Assembly (NCBI RefSeq): GCF_023204835.1
Contig: NZ_CP096270.1
Location: forward strand, 1,674,001 to 1,738,000
Direction of reading: 5' to 3'
DNA length: 64,000 nt
From: Salinarchaeum laminariae
GTDB taxonomy: Archaea; Halobacteriota; Halobacteria; Halobacteriales; Salinarchaeaceae
Shown: positions 1 through 6,382 of the stretch, one piece after another
Numbering within the stretch: the first letter of the stretch is position 1
Layout: every line of letters starts with the position of its first letter
The notes under the pieces: generated by a model
Seen by the model: the letters and a program-made list of their open reading frames with translations, nothing else
What the model was told of the DNA's origin: nothing
The model's database searches: none
Program-made: the position numbers and the translations under genes

Positions 1-1294
1 GTTCGAGGCTGTTGGGGTGGTCGGGATCGAGCGAGAAGGAGGCGCCGCGGTTCTGGAGCGCGATGCCGGTGTCGCCGGCGACGAGCCCGGAGCCGAAGCC
101 GTGGAAGCGGGAGTTGATGAACGCGACGACGTTACCCTCGGCGTCGGCGGTGCAGAGCAGGACGGTGTCGGCGTCCTCGGCGGGGTCGTGCCCGGGCGGG
201 CCGCCGGTGGCGTCCTGCGGGAAGCCGATCTCCGGGTTCTCGATCGCCTCATCCCCGATCTCGCTCGCGCGCTCTGCGGCGTAGGCCGTCGACGCGAGAT
301 CCGGCACGTCCTCGAACTCGGGATCGGTGACGTAGTGGTGGCCGTCGACGAACGCGAGTTTCATCGCTTCGGCGAAGGCGTGGACGCGATCGGCCGACTC
401 GTAGGGGTGCTCGCCGGCGTCGATCTCGCTGGCGATGTTCAGGGCTTCGAGCGCGAGCAGCCCCTGGTTGTTCGGCGGGAGCTCGTAGACCTCTGCGCCG
501 TTGTACTCCGTCGAGATCGGATCGGGCCACTCGACGGCGAACTCGGCGAGGTCGTCGGTGGTGAGGAACCCTCCCTGGGACTGGACCTCCGCGGCGATCG
601 CTTCGCCGATGGCCCCTTCGTAGACGGCGTCGGCGCCCTCCGCAGCGATCGTCTCCAGCGATTCGCCGAGTTTCGGCAGCGTGACCGACTGGCCCACGTC
701 GGGAGCGTCGCCGTCGAAGAGGTACGCGTCGCGTGCGTTCTCGTCGGTGAAGCGCTCCTCACCGTGTTGCCACTGCGCCGAAACGACCTCCGTGACGGGG
801 TAGCCCTCGGTCGCGTACCGGATCGCAGGCTGGAGCGTTTCGGCGAACTCCAGTTTGCCGAGCCGCTCTACCGTGGCTTCCCAGCCCCGCGCGGTCCCGG
901 GAACGGTGACGGCGTGTGGCCCTAACTCCGGCATCGTGGCGTTCTCGGGATCGGTGACGTCCTGCTGGTCAGGCGCACCGTGACCAGCAGCGACGGCCTC
1001 CCGAACGTTCTCGATCGTGGCGGCGGCTGGCGCACCCCCACAGGCTCGCATCGCGCCGACCTCGCCGTCGGCAGTTTTGTAGAGCGCGAAGGCGTCGCCG
1101 CCCAGCCCGGTCGAGGTCGGCTCGACGACGTTCAGCGCCGCGGCCGTGGCGACGGCGGCGTCGAAGGCGTTGCCGCCCTGGCGGAGCAGTTCGACGCCGG
1201 CCTCCGCGGCGAGTGGCTGGCTGGTCGCGACGATCCCCTCCGGTGCGTAGACGGTCGAGCGACGGGAGCCGAAGGCATCGACGTCTGGGTTCAT
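1..1294 (-). CDS. ggt: Gamma-glutamyltransferase, N-terminal 431 codons (runs off the window)
   Basis: The minus strand is open from ATG at 1294 to the left edge. Gamma-glutamyltransferases cleave the gamma-glutamyl bond of glutathione-like compounds and mature by self-cleavage before a threonine. The residues around 95-105 (STGLGGDAFALY) match the conserved N-terminal core. Near residue 385, DTVLLCTADAEGNVV aligns with the family's TTHYSVVDKDGNAV, so the Thr nucleophile is kept while the second Thr and the His differ. The later GFGSGLVAGDTGIALQNRG is typical of the small subunit. No signal peptide is visible, so it may act in the cytoplasm. Haloarchaea use gamma-glutamylcysteine rather than glutathione, which would be a natural substrate (inference). 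Confidence 0.85.
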   Translation of the reverse strand, partial: MNPDVDAFGSRRSTVYAPEGIVATSQPLAAEAGVELLRQGGNAFDAAVATAAALNVVEPTSTGLGGDAFALYKTADGEVGAMRACGGAPAAATIENVREAVAAGHGAPDQQDVTDPENATMPELGPHAVTVPGTARGWEATVERLGKLEFAETLQPAIRYATEGYPVTEVVSAQWQHGEERFTDENARDAYLFDGDAPDVGQSVTLPKLGESLETIAAEGADAVYEGAIGEAIAAEVQSQGGFLTTDDLAEFAVEWPDPISTEYNGAEVYELPPNNQGLLALEALNIASEIDAGEHPYESADRVHAFAEAMKLAFVDGHHYVTDPEFEDVPDLASTAYAAERASEIGDEAIENPEIGFPQDATGGPPGHDPAEDADTVLLCTADAEGNVVAFINSRFHGFGSGLVAGDTGIALQNRGASFSLDPDHPNSLE

Positions 1295-1492
1295 GAGTGG
1301 GAGATTGCACCGAAATCTGATAGTGCTGTGGGAAGGGGAGGATCCTCGAGTCCCGTCGCTGTCGAACTCAAATTTATCCTCACTACTGTGCGCGTTCGGT
1401 CGTTGCTTCCAGCGGTAAGCATACGCCGAGCGCAGCGAGGCGTTTCACCGCGAGCGAGCCGTCGGCGAGCTCGCGGATCGTTTTTCCCCACG

Positions 1493-1555
1493 TTTTTGCG
1501 AGGAGGGGTTCCCGCAGCGAGCGCTAGCGAGCGAGGAAACCTCTCCTCGTAAAAA
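1493..1555. repeat. Long imperfect hairpin bounded by T5 and A5; former downstream region of tRNA-Pro
   Basis: TTTTTG-CGAGGAG (1493-1505) pairs with CTCCTCG-TAAAAA (1543-1555), and the pairing continues imperfectly inwards. Read on the minus strand, the CTTTTT run lies a few bases after the tRNA-Pro 3' end preserved in the left att copy, so it was probably the tRNA terminator before integration. The inner GGTTCCCGCAGCGAG / GAGCGAGGAAACC words recur in repeats at 49.1 and 50.6 kb. Confidence 0.6.
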
Positions 1556-1556
1556 G

Positions 1557-1575
1557 TGGAAGTGGGGCCGCTGAG
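1557..1575. repeat. attL: Left provirus attachment site (attL), 19-bp core
   Basis: The sequence TGGAAGTGGGGCCGCTGAG is repeated exactly at 15991-16009, where it forms the last 13 bases of the tRNA-Pro gene plus 6 bases downstream. The bases outside the 19 differ on both sides. It lies 64 bp from the integrase stop codon, as expected for an att site. Confidence 0.85.
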
Positions 1576-1639
1576 GTCCGCGGCTCTGTTTCTGCGATCG
1601 TCGATTGGTCTGGGTGTCGTGGCTCATGGGTTGGATTGC

Positions 1640-2734
1640 TCAGTAGGTCGCTGAAACGTGCTGACGCCGCGACTGCATGCGGCGAATCTTGTCGGGCAAA
1701 TCGTAGTGCAGCCGGATCGTCTCCGGTGTCGCGTCGACGCGCTCGCCGACGGCCTCCGGCGGCCACCCCTGATCGCGCAGGTAGGTGATCACGCCGGAGC
1801 GGATCGGGTGGGGCGACCGACTCGATGGGCACCGCGCTTCGAGCCCGTGCTCGGTCGCCTCACATCTCTCGGGATCGCGGTCGTGTGGACAGTCTCCGAA
1901 GCGGCACGGCTGGGTCATGATGTAGACCTCGCGCCGGATGCTCGACTTCGAGACCCTCGCCGAATCGCCCTTCTGCGTCGTGAACAGCGGCCGACGGCCG
2001 TGTTCCTTCGCCGGGACTCGGTTGATCGTCACGTACTCCTGGATCCGGTCGGCGACCTCCCGAGTCACGCCGACCGGGCGCTCGCTCTCCAGGGCGTTCT
2101 TCAGCCGCGTGCCGTCGGTATCTGGGCGGTGCTGGAAGAACACGAACGGCAGCTCGACGACTTCCAGCACCTCCTCGTCTACGTCGTCGCGGTGGCGTAG
2201 GCGCTCCAGGTCGTCCTCCTGGAAGTAGAGGTCGGCGAGGTCGAGCGCCCGTAGCCCACCGATCCGGCACCCGGTGTGCCACAGGAGTTCGAACATCGCT
2301 TGACGCCGGGATGCTCGGGAGAATCTTTGCAGCTGCTCCCGGATCTCCTCGGCGCGGCTGGCCGGGAGCTTCTCCTGGCTCACCATCTCGGAGAAATCGT
2401 CAGGGGTCGGGACCTCGATCTTCTGCGGGAAGCCCTCCTCGACGGCGTTGATTCGCTCGCAGAACCCCAGGAACAGCTTGAGGGTCCCGATCTGGTTATT
2501 CAGCGTCGTGATCGTCAGGTCCTCGGCTCGTCGGTGGGACTCGTAGCGAAACACGTCGCGGCTACCGAGCTGGTTCAGGTCGTCGATCTCCTCTTGCTCG
2601 CACCATTCGACAAACGGCGAGAGCCGGTAGCTGTACGTCTGGATTGTGGAGTCCGCTCGCGTCGAGCGCTGGTGATCGAGCCACATCTCGACAGCTTCCG
2701 CTGGCTCGATCGACTCCAGGTCGTCGCCACTCAC
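1640..2734 (-). CDS. int: Tyrosine integrase (SNJ2/haloarchaeal provirus type), 364 aa
   Basis: This enzyme should integrate and excise the element at the 19-bp att core. The first catalytic Arg is R157 in CRIGGL, the HxxR box is HPIR at 309-312, and the nucleophile is Y344 in LHYD. A cysteine cluster (CRFGDC, then C and C up to RCPSS) sits just before the HxxR box, a probable zinc-binding insertion seen in many haloarchaeal integrases. The N-terminal 110 residues look like a core-binding domain. I chose the GTG at 2734 because it overlaps the stop of the upstream zinc protein (GTGA). The frame is open a further 17 codons upstream, but that would overlap this neighbour. It is the last gene of a six-gene leftward operon. 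Confidence 0.9.
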   Translation of the reverse strand: MSGDDLESIEPAEAVEMWLDHQRSTRADSTIQTYSYRLSPFVEWCEQEEIDDLNQLGSRDVFRYESHRRAEDLTITTLNNQIGTLKLFLGFCERINAVEEGFPQKIEVPTPDDFSEMVSQEKLPASRAEEIREQLQRFSRASRRQAMFELLWHTGCRIGGLRALDLADLYFQEDDLERLRHRDDVDEEVLEVVELPFVFFQHRPDTDGTRLKNALESERPVGVTREVADRIQEYVTINRVPAKEHGRRPLFTTQKGDSARVSKSSIRREVYIMTQPCRFGDCPHDRDPERCEATEHGLEARCPSSRSPHPIRSGVITYLRDQGWPPEAVGERVDATPETIRLHYDLPDKIRRMQSRRQHVSATY

Positions 2735-2832
2735 GCTGTGCCACCGTAGCACTTCGACCACCCGCACTCGGGGCAGTACGGACAACTGGAGGACTCACGG
2801 ACGCGGGCAGCGCCGCAGTCGGGACAGGTCAT
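2731..2832 (-). CDS. Zinc-finger microprotein, 33 aa, coupled to the integrase
   Basis: The 33-codon frame starts with MTCPDCGAAR and continues SSSCPYCPECGWSKC, giving CPDC and CPYCPEC pairs plus one more Cys in 33 residues, enough to bind one zinc. GGTGGAG precedes the ATG. Its start overlaps the previous gene by ATGA and its stop overlaps the integrase GTG, so translation of all three is probably linked. SNJ2-type integrases are known to be co-transcribed with small accessory proteins that raise recombination; this is a candidate for such a factor (inference). Confidence 0.7.
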   Translation of the reverse strand: MTCPDCGAARVRESSSCPYCPECGWSKCYGGTA

Positions 2833-2930
2833 GCTCCACCCGGCTGCGTCCCCAGCGGGTAGCCGCCGCGCTCCTCAACGCCAGCCAGCGGGTCAGCGTC
2901 GGGCTGTCCCTCGTCGCCGTCGTCACTCAT
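2829..2930 (-). CDS. Very small acidic protein, 33 aa, unknown
   Basis: Begins MSDDGDEGQPDADPLAG and ends GTQPGGA. It has no recognisable motif and is rich in Asp, Glu, Gly and Pro. The evidence that it is a gene is positional: the start lies inside the stop region of the 62-aa gene (8-bp overlap) and the stop overlaps the next start as ATGA. It could instead serve mainly as a translated linker that keeps ribosomes moving to the zinc protein and integrase. Confidence 0.5.
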   Translation of the reverse strand: MSDDGDEGQPDADPLAGVEERGGYPLGTQPGGA

Positions 2931-3111
2931 CGCGATCACTCCGCTGGTCGATTTCATCCGGATCGGGCAGCTCCTCGGGATGCTCGTCGTGGAGGTGCTG
3001 CTCCAGTTCGTCCGCTTCGCGCTGAGGGTCCCACCTGGAGTGCCCGCTCCACGAGCAGTAGTAGCAGGACACGTAGTCTACGCCGGGCTTGCCGCCCACG
3101 AGATCACTCAT
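2923..3111 (-). CDS. C2H2-like zinc protein, 62 aa
   Basis: Starts MSDLVGGKPGVDYVSCYYC. The pair CYYC (residues 16-19) followed by HLHDEH (about 44-49) gives a C-x2-C ... H-x4-H arrangement that could bind one zinc, and many such haloarchaeal microproteins bind DNA or proteins. The frame is open upstream of 3111, but this ATG is favoured because the preceding gene ends at 3104 with an 8-bp overlap. It is the third full gene of the operon that ends with the integrase, so a role in controlling integration or excision is plausible but unproven. Confidence 0.65.
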   Translation of the reverse strand: MSDLVGGKPGVDYVSCYYCSWSGHSRWDPQREADELEQHLHDEHPEELPDPDEIDQRSDRDE

Positions 3112-3280
3112 CGCGATCACGCTCCTTGAGGACGCCCTCGATCGCGTCGCGGACCTCGGCGTCCGTCGCGGTGTCGCGGACGGGATCGCCGACGATCGTC
3201 TCACCGCGGGGCTCCTCGCGGGTGGTCGGCTTCGGCTCGTCGCGCAGCTCGCGCTCGGCCTCGTGGGGATCGACGCTCAT
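3104..3280 (-). CDS. Charged small protein, 58 aa, unknown
   Basis: MSVDPHEAERELRDEPKP at the start, then a stretch ending EVRDAIEGVLKERDRDE that could form an amphipathic helix. About half the residues are charged. There are no Cys and no membrane segment. It overlaps the winged-helix gene before it by ATGA and the 62-aa zinc gene after it by 8 bp. I do not recognise a family; it may be a partner of the winged-helix protein. Confidence 0.6.
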   Translation of the reverse strand: MSVDPHEAERELRDEPKPTTREEPRGETIVGDPVRDTATDAEVRDAIEGVLKERDRDE

Positions 3281-3687
3281 GCCGATCCCTCCACTGACTG
3301 CTGGTGCTCCTCGCGATACGCTCGCCGGTTCTCGGCGCGCTCAGCCATGTCCTCGGCCTGGTCGTCCGGTCGCACCTTGCGGGTGATCTCGCGGGCTCGA
3401 TCGAGCAGCGCGGTGCTCACGAACGCGACCAGTACCGGATTTCCGATCCGTTCCAGTACGCCAGAGTCCTCGAGCCTCGCGACGTGATACCGGATGGTGG
3501 ACCGAGCGAGGCCGGTCCGCTCCTCCAGCGTCCCGTAGACCGCGCCCGCCTCCTCCGCGATCACGCGCAGGATGTCGTAGACGGCCGTGGTCGTCTCCTT
3601 GAGGGCCTCCCGGTAGATCTCGGCAGTCAGGTCCTCCGGGGGCTGCTGGAGGCTCTGATGGGTCGCGGAAAGCGTCTCGTCCGTCAT
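3277..3687 (-). CDS. Winged-helix protein homologous to the C-terminal module of the provirus Rep, 136 aa
   Basis: Residues about 24-130 form a winged helix with a following helical arm: IYREALKETTTAVYDILRVI, then TLEERTGLARSTIRYHVARL as the helix-turn-helix and a wing ending RIGNPVLVAFVS. By hand alignment about 70 percent of roughly 109 residues are identical to residues ~380-490 of the Rep-like protein at 12476-14146, including the RPDD.AEDMA.RAE tail. It is the first full-length gene of the integrase operon and is divergent from the phiH1-type repressor. It is likely a DNA-binding regulator sharing the Rep recognition site or dimerising with Rep (inference). Confidence 0.85.
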   Translation of the reverse strand: MTDETLSATHQSLQQPPEDLTAEIYREALKETTTAVYDILRVIAEEAGAVYGTLEERTGLARSTIRYHVARLEDSGVLERIGNPVLVAFVSTALLDRAREITRKVRPDDQAEDMAERAENRRAYREEHQQSVEGSA

Positions 3688-3725
3688 GCCAACACCTCTG
3701 CGGATGCGAGTGTGTTTGAGTACAT
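3684..3725 (-). CDS. Leader peptide of the integrase operon, 13 aa (MYSNTLASAEVLA)
   Basis: An ATG at 3725 opens 13 codons whose TGA overlaps the ATG of the winged-helix gene (ATGA). A TTTACG box at 3751-3756 is centred about 28 bp upstream, the usual distance to the first base of a leaderless haloarchaeal transcript, so translation would start at the mRNA's 5' end and pass directly into the operon. Confidence 0.5.
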   Translation of the reverse strand: MYSNTLASAEVLA

Positions 3726-3750
3726 CCGATCGGGGCGATGGACGCGCCCG

Positions 3751-3756
3751 TAAAGG
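3751..3756 (-). promoter_or_regulatory. TATA-type promoter of the integrase operon
   Basis: Reads CCTTTACG on the minus strand. The expected start site, 25-28 bp downstream, coincides with the ATG of the 13-codon leader at 3725. No better box is visible between here and 3687. Confidence 0.45.
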
Positions 3757-4102
3757 TCGGTCCTCTGAAGCTCGGTGAAAGTGGACGTACTCGTAGCGAA
3801 CGGTTCGATCCGTCGTACCGGGGTTTCAAGCCCCGGCGGGACAGCGTATCTCATGCTTCCGTGCTTGATTCACGGAGGCCACGCGGGCCGGCGTGTCTGC
3901 GCCGGGTCCGCATCTTACTGAGAACCCGACCGACGAGCGGCGGGTCCCGTGTGGCTCCGTTGTGACTTTGAAATATACTGCGCTTACTTAGAGGTAGTAG
4001 ATAGATACCTTGACATATGAAACAATGATGTTTGCATGCAAATTGATGATAACCAGGTCTGTTTACCTACCGAATAAACAAGAGCGGGAGAACTCTGAGG
4101 AA
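3757..4102. promoter_or_regulatory. Divergent control region between integrase operon and repressor
   Basis: The left part contains a small hairpin CCGGGG-TTTCAAG-CCCCGG (3818-3836). An AT-rich block follows from about 3966, with AAATATA at 3969-3976 as a TATA candidate reading right. Two symmetrical sites lie close together: the perfect 12-bp palindrome TTTGCATGCAAA (4031-4042) and TGTTTA-N9-TAAACA (4060-4080). Their position just before the repressor gene suggests operators of the lysogeny switch. Confidence 0.5.
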
Positions 4103-4372
4103 ATGAGACTGAGCGCAGAGTGGCTCACTCAACCGGACGAGCGAATTATGGAGCTTCTACGGGATGAGGGGCCGAAACCGGTCGGCGAGATTGGCGAGGA
4201 CGAGCGGCTTTATTGGAACAATCAGTACCTGGGGAGGAGGTGCAGGCTGCTCGCGAAACAGGGACTGATCGTGAATATCGGCAACGGCGTCTATCAGATC
4301 ACCGACGACGGACGGGCATACCTCGACGGGGATCTCGACGCTCGGGGCCTCCCCGAGCCTGACGACGAGTAG
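4103..4372 (+). CDS. PhiH1-type winged-helix repressor, 89 aa
   Basis: Starts MRLSAEWLTQPDERIMELLR, the hallmark opening of the phiH1 repressor family of haloarchaeal viruses. It continues through an HTH (NNQYLGRRCRLLAKQGLI) and a wing ending GVYQITDDGRAYLDG. The frame is open upstream to TTG 4010, but ATG 4103 is preferred because the domain starts there and GAGG lies just before it. The gene diverges from the integrase operon, the position of a lysogeny repressor. Target sites may be the palindromes at 4031-4080. Confidence 0.8.
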   Translation: MRLSAEWLTQPDERIMELLRDEGPKPVGEIGEDERLYWNNQYLGRRCRLLAKQGLIVNIGNGVYQITDDGRAYLDGDLDARGLPEPDDE

Positions 4373-4427
4373 CCAACGGCCAGGGCGGTTCGCAACAATC
4401 AAGGGCCGTTCGTCAGTGGATGGCTCC

Positions 4428-4799
4428 ATGCGATCTCGACGCGGATTCATCGGGGGAATGGTTGGAACGACTGCCCTACTCGCCGGCTGCGCCGGTATTC
4501 TCGAAGAGGGCGACAAAGAGGCCACTGAGGAGGGTATGGAGGTGACGGAGGTCCAGAACGCGCCTAATTCCGCTGGCGGCGTCGACGTGACGGTGACCGT
4601 AACGAATACTGCGTCTGAGGTGAGTTCCGGGACCGTCGTCGCCGAGATCGACGAAGCTGATCGATCACCCAGGACCAAGGAGCGGTCGATTGTACTCGAT
4701 CCCGATGAATCGACGAGCCTCGATTTCCTTCTCGATATTCGGGGGGAGTACCCGGACGGAGAGCCGGACTATTCTATTTCCGCTCGCATAGAGGAGTGA
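4428..4799 (+). CDS. Tat-exported lipoprotein, 123 aa
   Basis: Begins MRSRRGFIGGMVGTTALLAGCAG: a twin-arginine motif (RRGF), a hydrophobic stretch and a lipobox LAGC, so the mature protein should be lipid-anchored through Cys at about residue 19 on the outer face of the membrane. The rest (VDVTVTVTNTASEVSSGTVVAEI ... STSLDFLLDIRGEYPDGEPDYSISARIEE) has the pattern of a small beta-sandwich of the CARDB/FxLYD kind. An upstream in-frame ATG (4416) is less likely. It follows the repressor by 55 bp in the same direction, so it may be expressed in the lysogen and act at the host surface, for example in superinfection exclusion (inference). Confidence 0.75.
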   Translation: MRSRRGFIGGMVGTTALLAGCAGILEEGDKEATEEGMEVTEVQNAPNSAGGVDVTVTVTNTASEVSSGTVVAEIDEADRSPRTKERSIVLDPDESTSLDFLLDIRGEYPDGEPDYSISARIEE

Positions 4800-4887
4800 C
4801 TCCGTCCGGAAACGTGCGAGTACCGGACGGATCTCGGCTCGATCACGCAGGGGACCCCACCCAAACGCCTATCTACGGGACCGAATC

Positions 4888-4913
4888 TGACCGGTAAACG
4901 GGCTAACCGGTCA
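4888..4913. promoter_or_regulatory. 8-bp perfect inverted repeat directly before the recombinase start
   Basis: TGACCGGT at 4888-4895 and ACCGGTCA at 4906-4913 are separated by 10 bp and end two bases before the ATG at 4916. It could be an autoregulatory operator or a recombination site of the adjacent enzyme. A related GACCGGTC occurs at 11761-11768, just before another provirus gene. Confidence 0.5.
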
Positions 4914-4915
4914 CT

Positions 4916-5503
4916 ATGAACCTGCGAGAACACGACAATCGCGACGACATGAAGGTCTGGCTGAGCCAGACTGACGTGCGGAAACTCCTCGATCGAGACC
5001 TCGGCACCCAGAAACGGCTCGCGATCGAGCTGGGCGTTCGGTGCGGGCTCCGATCCCACGAGGTCCTCGATGTCGCGCCCGAGCACGTCGTCGAGACCGA
5101 CGCCGGGACGATGCTCCGGATCTGGCACGGGAAGGGCGACCAGTTCCGTGAGACGCCGATCCCCCGCGATCTCGCGACGCGGATCCAAACCGTCGCCGAC
5201 GTTCGCGACGAGCCAGCGAGCAGCTCGCTCCTCGACGTGACGAGCACGCGCTCGCTTCGGCGCTGGATCTGCTCGGCCTCCGATGAACTCCGCAGTGAGA
5301 CCGGCGACGACGGCTGGCAGTTCCTCGCATTTCACGATCTCCGGCGGACGTGGGCAACGGCGCTCTCCGATCAAGACGTGGACCCGCTGATCGTCTGCGA
5401 CTGGGGTGGCTGGAACGATCTCGAAACGTTCCTCGATCACTACCAGGGCGCGTTCAGTCCTGAAGCCCAACGCAGAGAGCGCGAAAAGGTGGAGTGGCTG
5501 TAA
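4916..5503 (+). CDS. Stand-alone catalytic domain of a tyrosine recombinase (XerC/D-like), 195 aa
   Basis: The whole protein is one catalytic domain with a complete active-site set: R46 in CGLRSHEV, K73 in HGKGDQFRETPIP, H140 and R143 in FHDLRRTW, W166 in WGGWND and Y176 in LDHYQG. The N-terminal SAM-like core-binding domain is missing, so it is about 100 residues shorter than usual Xer proteins. It is clearly different from the main integrase at 1640-2734, with no cysteine insertion. It may resolve genome multimers, invert a segment or assist the main integrase. A perfect inverted repeat abuts its start codon. Overlong N-terminal alternatives are not available. Confidence 0.8.
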   Translation: MNLREHDNRDDMKVWLSQTDVRKLLDRDLGTQKRLAIELGVRCGLRSHEVLDVAPEHVVETDAGTMLRIWHGKGDQFRETPIPRDLATRIQTVADVRDEPASSSLLDVTSTRSLRRWICSASDELRSETGDDGWQFLAFHDLRRTWATALSDQDVDPLIVCDWGGWNDLETFLDHYQGAFSPEAQRREREKVEWL

Positions 5504-5695
5504 TCAGTCCAGGCGCTCCATCGCGGAGTTGGCGGCGTCCGTCCCGAACCAACCGGCCATCCAGCCGAGAAGGGCAGACCCAGGCGAGGAAGCAAGCTCG
5601 ATAGCGAGAGCGAGGGAGATCGTCATCACCGCGACCAGCGCCCAGAGATCCGGCCGAGTCAACTGAGCGACCATCCAGGCGGGCGTCCCGTTCAT
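5504..5695 (-). CDS. Small membrane protein, 63 aa
   Basis: MNGTPAWMVAQLTRPDLW is followed by a hydrophobic segment ALVAVMTISLALAIELA (about 19-35) and a second, weaker one around SALLGWMAGWFG. Its ATG overlaps the TGA of the AbrB-like gene (ATGA), so the two form a leftward pair, and its stop abuts the stop of the recombinase gene. A longer start nine codons upstream would run into the regulator and is unlikely. Function unknown; a membrane partner of a small regulator in a provirus could act in lysis, exclusion or toxicity. Confidence 0.65.
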   Translation of the reverse strand: MNGTPAWMVAQLTRPDLWALVAVMTISLALAIELASSPGSALLGWMAGWFGTDAANSAMERLD

Positions 5696-5871
5696 AGATC
5701 CTCGACGAGCGTCAGCTCCCACTCGCCCGTGTCCTGCCGATCGATGTGGACGTGGTGCTCGCCCTCCAGGTCGCCCGCGTCGTCGAGCAGCCCATCGAGC
5801 CGAAGATCGTCCTTCGGGATGGTGACGCCGATCGTGTCGCTGTCCAGCTTCCGGAGTTTATTCACTGCCAT
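5692..5871 (-). CDS. AbrB/SpoVT-like DNA-binding protein, 59 aa
   Basis: MAVNKLRKLDSDTIGVTIPK matches the swapped-hairpin AbrB fold (short beta strands with the G-V-T-I-P-K turn), followed by DDLRLDGLLDDAGDLEGEHHVHI and a last strand ending LTLVEDL. Such proteins bind DNA as dimers and often repress their own promoter. It is divergent from the structural operon starting at 5990, so it is a candidate regulator of late gene expression. TTTTAT at about 5899-5904 on the minus strand is a suitable TATA box 28-31 bp before the ATG. Confidence 0.75.
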   Translation of the reverse strand: MAVNKLRKLDSDTIGVTIPKDDLRLDGLLDDAGDLEGEHHVHIDRQDTGEWELTLVEDL

Positions 5872-5989
5872 GTCTCTACCTGCGTCCCGGTCCCCGTGAT
5901 AAAACTCGGGGGTAGACCGCCTGAACACCAATGCCGTCCCTAGTTTTCCCGTAGTATCTTGTCGGTCACCGAAACCGGCCCAGTCGCGT
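5872..5989. promoter_or_regulatory. Divergent promoter region before the structural operon
   Basis: The minus strand has TTTTATC near 5898-5904 for the AbrB-like gene. The plus strand has TAGTATCT near 5952-5959, about 31-38 bp before the first structural gene. The 118-bp space is the only break between the two transcription units. Confidence 0.4.
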
Positions 5990-6382
5990 ATGGCAAGAAA
6001 TGAAATCGACGTGATGGACATCGTTGCACTGGTACTGTTCCCGCTCGCGGCGGGGATCGAACTGGGCGTCTGGGTGCTTCAACTCGACGTCTTCGGCGGC
6101 TACGACTTCGCGGCCCCACTGATCAGCGGGGCCGGCATCGGGATCTCGCCGGCACTGATCGCGACGCTCGCCTCGCTGGGCTGGATCGTCGCTACGAACG
6201 AGATCGACGGGAGCGACTACGAGGACTGGGAGTTCGCGCTCATCGCGGGCGGCTTCCTGGCCGTCCCGCTCTATGTCGCAGTCCCGAGCGTTGAGACGCT
6301 CCTCTCCAGCTACGACGTGATCACGCTCGTCGTCTGGCTCCTGATCGCGGCGGATGCCGTCTACATCAGCTACACCGAGTGA
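5990..6382 (+). CDS. Pleolipovirus VP3-like internal membrane protein, 130 aa
   Basis: Four hydrophobic stretches (about residues 10-27, 40-67, 84-100 and 109-126) separated by short polar loops, with a charged N-terminus MARNEIDVMD. This size and topology match the small integral membrane protein that lines the inside of pleolipovirus vesicles and precedes the spike gene. It is the first gene of a rightward operon in which five of the six genes are joined by 4-bp overlaps; its stop overlaps the ATG of the next gene. Assignment rests on topology and gene order, not on sequence identity. Confidence 0.7.
   Translation: MARNEIDVMDIVALVLFPLAAGIELGVWVLQLDVFGGYDFAAPLISGAGIGISPALIATLASLGWIVATNEIDGSDYEDWEFALIAGGFLAVPLYVAVPSVETLLSSYDVITLVVWLLIAADAVYISYTE

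Larger units (their letters stand above)
1295..1639. other. Gene-poor stretch: ggt leader, hairpin and left att site
   Basis: The part next to 1294 should hold the ggt promoter. The rest is a long imperfect hairpin (1493-1555), the left attachment site (1557-1575) and about 64 bases of provirus end before the integrase stop codon. I see no convincing protein gene here. Confidence 0.6.

Noticed and set aside
3818-3836. GTTTCAAGCCCCGG as a CRISPR repeat
   Set aside because: Only a single copy with a short hairpin; no regularly spaced repeats anywhere in the window and no cas genes.
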